In this document: piece after piece, positions 15,406-19,572 of the stretch
How positions within the stretch are numbered: position 1 is the stretch's first letter
Layout of the letters: each line of letters opens with the position of its first letter
The notes under the pieces: generated by a model
The model's input: only the letters and a program-made list of their open reading frames with translations
What the model was told of the DNA's origin: nothing
The model's database searches: none
From: Sulfurovaceae bacterium
GTDB lineage: Bacteria > Campylobacterota > Campylobacteria > Campylobacterales > Sulfurovaceae
Reading direction: 5' to 3'
Assembly (NCBI GenBank): GCA_029933395.1
Contig: JAOZOG010000001.1
Coordinates: 17,529-37,100 of the forward strand
DNA length: 19,572 nt
Position numbers and translations under genes: made by a program

Positions 15406-15630
15406 ATGTATAAGATTTTTTACGAGCTTCTCTTTTCGGCGGCGATACATTTGGTGGCACAGGTACCCGTAACATTCGAAAAAACATACGGAGGCAAGGA
15501 CGATGATTTGGCGAAAGCGGTCATCGAAACAAGCTATGGCCGCCTCATCGTAGGCGCTAAAAAATCTGACCTCAGCAGGGATAGCAATGCCCGGGTACTC
15601 AAAGTTGGTTTCGATGGAAGGATGAAATAG
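15406..15630 (+). pseudogene. Truncated relic of a secreted repeat (beta-propeller-like) protein, or a small secreted protein
   Basis: 74 codons from an ATG with GGAGA 5 nt upstream. The first 19 residues are hydrophobic and could be a signal peptide (LLFSAAIHLVAQ). The rest reads FEKTYGGKDDDLAKAVIETSYGRLIVGAKKS, then ARVLKVGFDGRMK and stop. This is the pattern of the first blade of long secreted proteins with repeated FxKTYGGxxxDxAxxVxxTxDGGxIVxGxT...VxKLDxxG units, but only one unit is left and the reading frame ends in the middle of the usual linker. None of the frames downstream continues the repeat before aroK. I read it as a 5' fragment left after deletion; a functional small protein is possible. 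Confidence 0.5.
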
Positions 15631-15655
15631 AAGAGAACGCAAAATGATTCTCTGA

Positions 15656-15661
15656 TATAAT
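15656..15661 (+). promoter_or_regulatory. Probable -10 box of aroK
   Basis: Perfect TATAAT 29 bp before the GTG start of the shikimate kinase gene, with AGGA at 15680-15683 as ribosome binding site. No clear -35. Confidence 0.6.
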
Positions 15662-15690
15662 GCTGTGTATTGAATTGATAGGATAGTGCA

Positions 15691-16200
15691 GTGAAAAAGA
15701 ATATTATTTTGATCGGATTTATGGGTGTAGGCAAAGGGACGACGGCACGGGCTTTTGCCAAAACGTATGGTGTCTACAATATCGATACAGATGACCTGAT
15801 CGAATCCAAAGAGAACCGAAAAATCAAAAAAATTTTTCAAAAAGAGGGTGAAAGCCACTTTCGTGCACTGGAGCAGGAGACTGCCGACTGGATAGAGAAG
15901 CATGTCACCGGGACACTGATCAGCTGCGGCGGCGGATTTTACAAGATTGACAATCTTTCCAAGCTGGGCACGATCGTCCTGCTGGACGCCTCATTCGACT
16001 GGATATACAACCGGATCGCCAAATCGCATAATGCCAAGAAGAAGTTGAAAAAACGTCCGCTTTTTACCCATCCCAAAGAGGCAAAAAAACTCTACAACGA
16101 GAGGGAGAAGATCTATAAAAAAGTGGCGGATGTTATCGTGAATGTCGAGGGCAAAAGCCTGGAGAAGATCGTCAGAGAGATTGCCAAAAAGAGCCTGTAG
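15691..16200 (+). CDS. aroK: Shikimate kinase
   Basis: Phosphorylates shikimate at the 3-hydroxyl, fifth step of the shikimate pathway to aromatic amino acids. 169 aa, normal. Walker A GFMGVGKGT (9-17), where the more usual Ser or Thr after Lys is Gly. The shikimate-binding residues are intact: D34 in DTDD, R58 in FRALE, GGG at 80-82 in SCGGGF. The LID region has RPLF (122-125) and a downstream YNEREKIYKKVAD. The GTG start is needed because the next ATG falls inside the P-loop; AGGA is 7 nt upstream. Transcribed alone from its own -10 box. Confidence 0.94.
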   Translation: MKKNIILIGFMGVGKGTTARAFAKTYGVYNIDTDDLIESKENRKIKKIFQKEGESHFRALEQETADWIEKHVTGTLISCGGGFYKIDNLSKLGTIVLLDASFDWIYNRIAKSHNAKKKLKKRPLFTHPKEAKKLYNEREKIYKKVADVIVNVEGKSLEKIVREIAKKSL

Positions 16201-16226
16201 TTTTAGAAAGGTATATGATGCCGCCC

Positions 16227-16391
16227 AGGAGTCTGTCGGACTCATGCTCAATTGGCTGCAAAATCCACTCTTTTGCCCTATTTTTCAGCTCCTTTTCGTT
16301 AAATAGCTACGGCTATTCGCCTCAAGCGAGCCAAAAATATGCCTAAAAGATTGAATTTTTCGCTTCAATCAGACGAGTCCGACAGGCTTCT
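16227..16391. repeat. 165-bp long imperfect palindrome (interspersed-element-like)
   Basis: Outer arms 16233-16243 and 16375-16385 are perfect 11-bp reverse complements (CTGTCGGACTC / GAGTCCGACAG); allowing G-U pairs the stem extends to 17 bp (16227-16243 with 16375-16391). Inside, further pairings stack in order: TCAAT/ATTGA (16248-16252, 16350-16354), CTTTT/AAAAG (16270-16274, 16345-16349), TTTTT and GCTC with GAGC and AAAAA (16281-16291, 16328-16337), and at the tip AATAGC-TACG-GCTATT (16302-16317), closed by a UNCG-type tetraloop. The right arm ends inside the stop codon of the adjacent small membrane protein gene. It could be a repeated intergenic element, a small structured RNA, or a folded 3' UTR. 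Confidence 0.65.
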
Positions 16392-16635
16392 AGCTGCTCT
16401 GCTCTTCCTTGATTGGCGGATTGTCCAAATCCTTCCAGTAGTCCAGCCCCTTGTAGAGAGCAGTGGAGATGCCGAAAATCACCATGGTACTGACAATGCA
16501 GTAGGGGGCCTCTTCTTCAAATGTATCGAATGATCTGTAAATGATAATGATGGCACTGATCCAGGCAACCGCTGTCACGATACCCAGAGTGATTTTTGCC
16601 CATTGTACGATTCGCTCTCTTGTCTCTCTTTTCAT
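16390..16635 (-). CDS. Small membrane protein, two TM segments, unknown function
   Basis: 81 aa. A basic N-terminus (MKRETRERIVQW) precedes a first hydrophobic helix (about 12-33, ITLGIVTAVAWISAIIIIY) and a second (about 45-60, IVSTMVIFGISTALY), then a charged tail (DLDNPPIKEEQSS). The Arg-rich start suggests the N-terminus faces the cytoplasm, with both ends inside. I do not recognise a family. No strong Shine-Dalgarno precedes the ATG. It is supported by its clean two-helix layout and by filling the gap divergent from the prenyl synthase gene. The stop codon is the edge of the 165-bp palindromic element. Confidence 0.65.
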   Translation of the reverse strand: MKRETRERIVQWAKITLGIVTAVAWISAIIIIYRSFDTFEEEAPYCIVSTMVIFGISTALYKGLDYWKDLDNPPIKEEQSS

Positions 16636-16649
16636 AGAGTTTATTTTAT

Positions 16650-16666
16650 CCTAATTTGGTTATAAT
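16650..16666 (+). promoter_or_regulatory. Promoter of the ispA-tkt operon
   Basis: Perfect TATAAT at 16661-16666, 35 bp before the ATG, preceded by CCTAATTTGG, the same 10 bases that precede the -10 box of the BioC-like gene. AGGAAA at 16684-16689 is a somewhat distant ribosome binding site. Confidence 0.65.
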
Positions 16667-16701
16667 CCTTCCATTAATTTATCAGGAAATCAAAAAGCCA
16701 T

Positions 16702-17556
16702 ATGGAACGATTCGAAGCCTATTTGCAAGCTCATTTACCGGAAGTGAAATCGTTCCATCCAGTCTATGAGACTGCATTGGGGGATATGCTGACGGCCGGC
16801 GGAAAACGCTTCCGGCCGATGCTGCTGCTGAGTATTGTGGATGCCTATGAGCCACTGCTTTACAATGCTGCGCTTCCGGTAGCGATGGCACTTGAGATGT
16901 TTCATACCTATTCCCTGATCCACGATGATCTACCTGCGATGGATGATGCCCCATTGCGCAGAGGACACCCCACACTCCACAAGCGCTATGATGAGGTCAC
17001 TGCGATTTTGGCAGGGGACGCACTCAATACCGATGCCTTCTATCTCATCGCCAGAGCACCCCTGCGTGAAGATATCAGAATCAGGCTGGTGGAGCTGCTC
17101 GCCCGTGACGGCGGCAGCAGAGGAATGGTGTTGGGGCAGGCGATTGATTGCTATTTCGAAAATGATCCCCTGACACTGGAGCAGGTCAAGATCCTGCACC
17201 AGAACAAAACAGCCAAACTGATCGCCGTCAGCCTGCAGATGGGTGCCGTCATCGCCCGCCTCAAAAAAGAGGCGGAAGAGAATATTTACCAGTTTGGCCT
17301 CGATCTGGGCCTTCTGTTTCAGATCCAGGATGATATCATCGACGAGACCCAGAGTGATGAGGAGGCGGGTAAAACGACAGGCAACGATGAGGATAAAAAT
17401 AGCTTTGTCAATCTTTTGGGATTGGAAGAGAGTGTCGCACAGGCCGATGCACTCGCAAAAGATTTGCAAAGACAATTTGAAGGTTTCGACGGAAAGCTGC
17501 AAACTGCTCTTCAGCCACTGATGACACAATATCTATACAGACATAAAGGAACATAG
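16702..17556 (+). CDS. ispA: Polyprenyl diphosphate synthase (geranyl/farnesyl type)
   Basis: Head-to-tail condensation of IPP with allylic diphosphates, making the C15/C20 precursor for quinones and cell-wall lipid carriers. 284 aa. First Asp-rich motif DDLPAMDD (75-82), of the long bacterial DDx4D type; GGKRFRP (33-39) for IPP binding; GDALNTDAF (105-113); QNKTAKLI (167-174); second Asp-rich motif FQIQDDIID (206-214). All catalytic residues are present. Chain length cannot be fixed by reading alone. Four bases separate its last codon from the transketolase start, so they form one operon, linking isoprenoid and pentose-phosphate metabolism only by cotranscription. Confidence 0.93.
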   Translation: MERFEAYLQAHLPEVKSFHPVYETALGDMLTAGGKRFRPMLLLSIVDAYEPLLYNAALPVAMALEMFHTYSLIHDDLPAMDDAPLRRGHPTLHKRYDEVTAILAGDALNTDAFYLIARAPLREDIRIRLVELLARDGGSRGMVLGQAIDCYFENDPLTLEQVKILHQNKTAKLIAVSLQMGAVIARLKKEAEENIYQFGLDLGLLFQIQDDIIDETQSDEEAGKTTGNDEDKNSFVNLLGLEESVAQADALAKDLQRQFEGFDGKLQTALQPLMTQYLYRHKGT

Positions 17557-17559
17557 ACA

Positions 17560-19536
17560 ATGCCGAACACGATGCGCAAAAAGATGGCGAACACCATCCG
17601 ATTTTTAGCTGCCGATATGATACAAAAAGCCAACTCCGGACATCCCGGTGCACCGATGGGACTGGCGGATATCGCTGTGGTTCTGAGTGAACACCTTCAC
17701 CACAATCCCAAAAACCCGAAGTGGCTCAATCGTGACCGCCTTGTATTTTCCGGTGGCCATGCCACAGGGCTGATCTATTCGCTGCTGCATCTCTGGGGTT
17801 ATGATCTCTCTCTGGATGATCTCAAAAGCTTTCGTCAGTTCGACTCCAGAACGCCCGGTCATCCGGAGTATGGCCATACGGAAGGCATCGAGATCACGAC
17901 CGGACCGCTCGGACAGGGTATCGCCAATGCCGTAGGATTTGCTATGGCGGCAGCCTATACTGCAGAGCAGGTCAATTCAGAGACCTGTGACCTCATCGAC
18001 CACAAAGTCTACTGCCTCTGCGGTGATGGCGACCTCGAAGAGGGGATCAGCTACGAAGCCTGCGCACTGGCAGGGCACCTGGGACTCAAAGATCTGATCC
18101 TTATCTATGACAGCAATGAGATCACAATCGAGGGAGATACCGGTCTGGCTTGGAGTGAAGATGTCGCGAAGCGGTTCGAGGCGCAGAATTGGAATGTGCT
18201 GAAGGTCAATGGCCACTGCTACGATGAGATAGACAATGCTTTGACCGAAGCCAAAAAGGCGACCAGGCCGACGATCATTATTGCCAATACCATTATCGGT
18301 AAAGGCGCGGAGGGTCTGGAGGGGAGTCATGAAACCCATGGTGCCCCACTGGGTGAAGAGACGATCGAGGCTTCCAAAGAGCGTGCAGGTTTCCCGCCGG
18401 AAGAGAAGTTTTATATCCCCGAGGATGTCCTCCTGCGATTCAGATGTGCGATCGAAGAGGGTGATATGCTCGAAAAAGAGTGGATCCACCGTCACAAGGA
18501 GGCACCGCTCATCGAGCAGAACGAAGCACTGGAGCGTCTGTTGACACCTGATTTCTCTTCGATCAACTATCCCGACTTCAGCGGAGATGCCGAAGTCGCT
18601 ACGCGAGACAGCAACGGAAAGATACTCAATGCGATTGCAACAGCGATTCCCGGCTTTGTCGGGGGATCAGCGGATCTGGGCCCATCCAATAAAACAACAC
18701 TCAAAGAGATGGGTGATTTCCCCAAGGGGAGAAATATCCATTTTGGTATCCGTGAGCATTCGATGGCTGCGATCACCAACGCGATGGCACTCTATGGGAC
18801 TGTGATCCCTTTCAACGCTACCTTCTTTGTCTTTTCGGATTATCAGAAACCTGCTGTGCGTATCGCGGCATTGACGGGTATCCAAAACTTCTTTGTCTGG
18901 ACACATGACAGTATCGGTGTCGGAGAGGATGGCCCGACACATGAGCCAATCGAGCATCTCAGCCAATTCCGCGCACTGCCAAACTTCTACGTCTGGAGGC
19001 CGGCAGATGCGACGGAGAATATCGCTGCCTGGAAGAAGGCTTTCGAGATCAATGCACCGCAGGGCTTTGTCCTGAGCCGTCAAAAGCTCAAGACGCTCAA
19101 GCCCAAGAGAGATTTTGGTGAAGTTGCCAATGGCGCCTATATCGTCAAAGAGCGCAAAAATGCGAATATGACACTGATGGCCAGCGGTTCGGAGCTGATG
19201 CCTTGCCTGATGGCTGCCTGCCATCTCGAACTGCTGGGGATCAAAGCCAATGTCGTCTCTGTCCCATGCCTCGATCTCTTCAACGAGCAGGATGAGGCTT
19301 ACAAAGCCAGGGTGGTCAGTGCCGACACCAAAGTCCTCGCCGTCGAAGCCGCTACTGCTACCGAGTACTACCGCTATGCAGATGATGTGCTGGGAATGGA
19401 GAGTTTCGGGGCTTCTGCCCCTGCCGGAGAGCTCTTCAAAAAGTTCGGTTTCACGATCGAGGGCATTATGCGGCGAGCCTGCAAATTGATGGATGTGGAG
19501 TACAGAGAGGTTGACTTGGGAAAAGAGCTGAATTAG
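17560..19536 (+). CDS. tkt: Transketolase
   Basis: Thiamine-diphosphate enzyme that moves two-carbon ketol units in the pentose phosphate pathway and in the Calvin cycle where present. 658 aa, full length. Residues: SGHPGAPMG (26-34, H28), SGGHATG (64-70, H67), H101, TGPLGQG (114-120), the ThDP Mg site GDGDLEEG (155-162) with N186, H260 in THGAPLG, the catalytic Glu E399 in GIREH, and THDSIGVGEDGPTHEP (448-463) with H449 and H461. Start has AAAGGA about 12 nt upstream, within the end of ispA. Cotranscribed with ispA. Confidence 0.97.
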   Translation: MPNTMRKKMANTIRFLAADMIQKANSGHPGAPMGLADIAVVLSEHLHHNPKNPKWLNRDRLVFSGGHATGLIYSLLHLWGYDLSLDDLKSFRQFDSRTPGHPEYGHTEGIEITTGPLGQGIANAVGFAMAAAYTAEQVNSETCDLIDHKVYCLCGDGDLEEGISYEACALAGHLGLKDLILIYDSNEITIEGDTGLAWSEDVAKRFEAQNWNVLKVNGHCYDEIDNALTEAKKATRPTIIIANTIIGKGAEGLEGSHETHGAPLGEETIEASKERAGFPPEEKFYIPEDVLLRFRCAIEEGDMLEKEWIHRHKEAPLIEQNEALERLLTPDFSSINYPDFSGDAEVATRDSNGKILNAIATAIPGFVGGSADLGPSNKTTLKEMGDFPKGRNIHFGIREHSMAAITNAMALYGTVIPFNATFFVFSDYQKPAVRIAALTGIQNFFVWTHDSIGVGEDGPTHEPIEHLSQFRALPNFYVWRPADATENIAAWKKAFEINAPQGFVLSRQKLKTLKPKRDFGEVANGAYIVKERKNANMTLMASGSELMPCLMAACHLELLGIKANVVSVPCLDLFNEQDEAYKARVVSADTKVLAVEAATATEYYRYADDVLGMESFGASAPAGELFKKFGFTIEGIMRRACKLMDVEYREVDLGKELN

Positions 19537-19546
19537 CCTTTGGCTT

Positions 19547-19562
19547 GCCCGGCTCTCCGGGC
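19547..19562 (+). terminator. Hairpin after tkt, possible terminator cut by window edge
   Basis: GCCCGG-CTCT-CCGGGC, a perfect 6-bp stem with a 4-nt loop, starts 10 bp after the tkt stop. Outer GCT/AGC can extend it. The window ends 10 bases later with no T-run yet, so terminator function cannot be judged. Confidence 0.45.
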
Positions 19563-19572
19563 TGAGCGTTGA

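Noticed and set aside
15340..15903. 187-codon minus-strand frame across the relic and the start of aroK
   Set aside because: Runs antisense to the P-loop region of aroK and through its promoter; no domain seen.

Overview
The window is a gene-dense stretch of a bacterial chromosome. It looks like a Campylobacterota (epsilonproteobacterial) genome, probably a Sulfurovum- or Sulfurimonas-like sulfur/hydrogen chemolithotroph. The reasons are the secG-frr-pyrE cluster in the order known from Campylobacter, promoters with a strong TATAAT -10 box but no clear -35, and protein sequences typical of that group. Genus assignment is inference. No rRNA, tRNA, CRISPR array, prophage or intact insertion sequence was seen.

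Layout. (1) 1-4109, + strand: the end of a type II secretion or related pseudopilus operon, with secretin GspD (cut by the left edge), assembly ATPase GspE and a pseudopilin with an unusual Lys/Pro-rich tail. (2) 4164-6524, +: a HerA/FtsK-like P-loop ATPase with a coiled-coil C-terminus, on its own promoter. (3) 6525-6712: a convergent intergenic gap holding a 106-bp element bounded by a 19-bp inverted repeat. (4) 8401 down to 6713, - strand: secG, frr and pyrE as one operon, with pyrE starting directly after the frr stop. (5) 8513-9220, +: a BioC-like methyltransferase, divergent from secG across a palindromic promoter region. (6) 9288-10088, +: a secreted protein of five tandem repeats of exactly 48 residues. 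(7) 10143-11870, -: DNA polymerase X with a PHP domain, divergent by 29 bp from a DUF72 gene (11900-12628, +). (8) 12644-13958, -: a small outer-membrane beta-barrel followed 10 bp later by a phosphoribosyltransferase. (9) 14180-14677, +: a YajQ-family protein; 14747-15247, -: a ThpR/LigT 2H phosphoesterase. (10) 15248-15690: a gap holding a short relic that looks like the front end of a beta-propeller protein. (11) 15691-16200, +: shikimate kinase. (12) 16201-16391: a roughly 165-bp highly self-complementary element abutting a small two-TM protein gene (16390-16635, -). (13) 16702-19536, +: prenyl diphosphate synthase and transketolase, a two-gene operon.

Most genes are housekeeping: secretion, translation (frr), pyrimidine, aromatic, isoprenoid and pentose-phosphate metabolism, and DNA repair. 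The parts that annotation would normally miss are intergenic (two palindromic elements, a symmetric divergent promoter, a shared promoter block) plus the exact 48-residue repeat protein. I see no convincing new multi-gene system. The repeat protein and the two palindromic elements are the best candidates for something undescribed.
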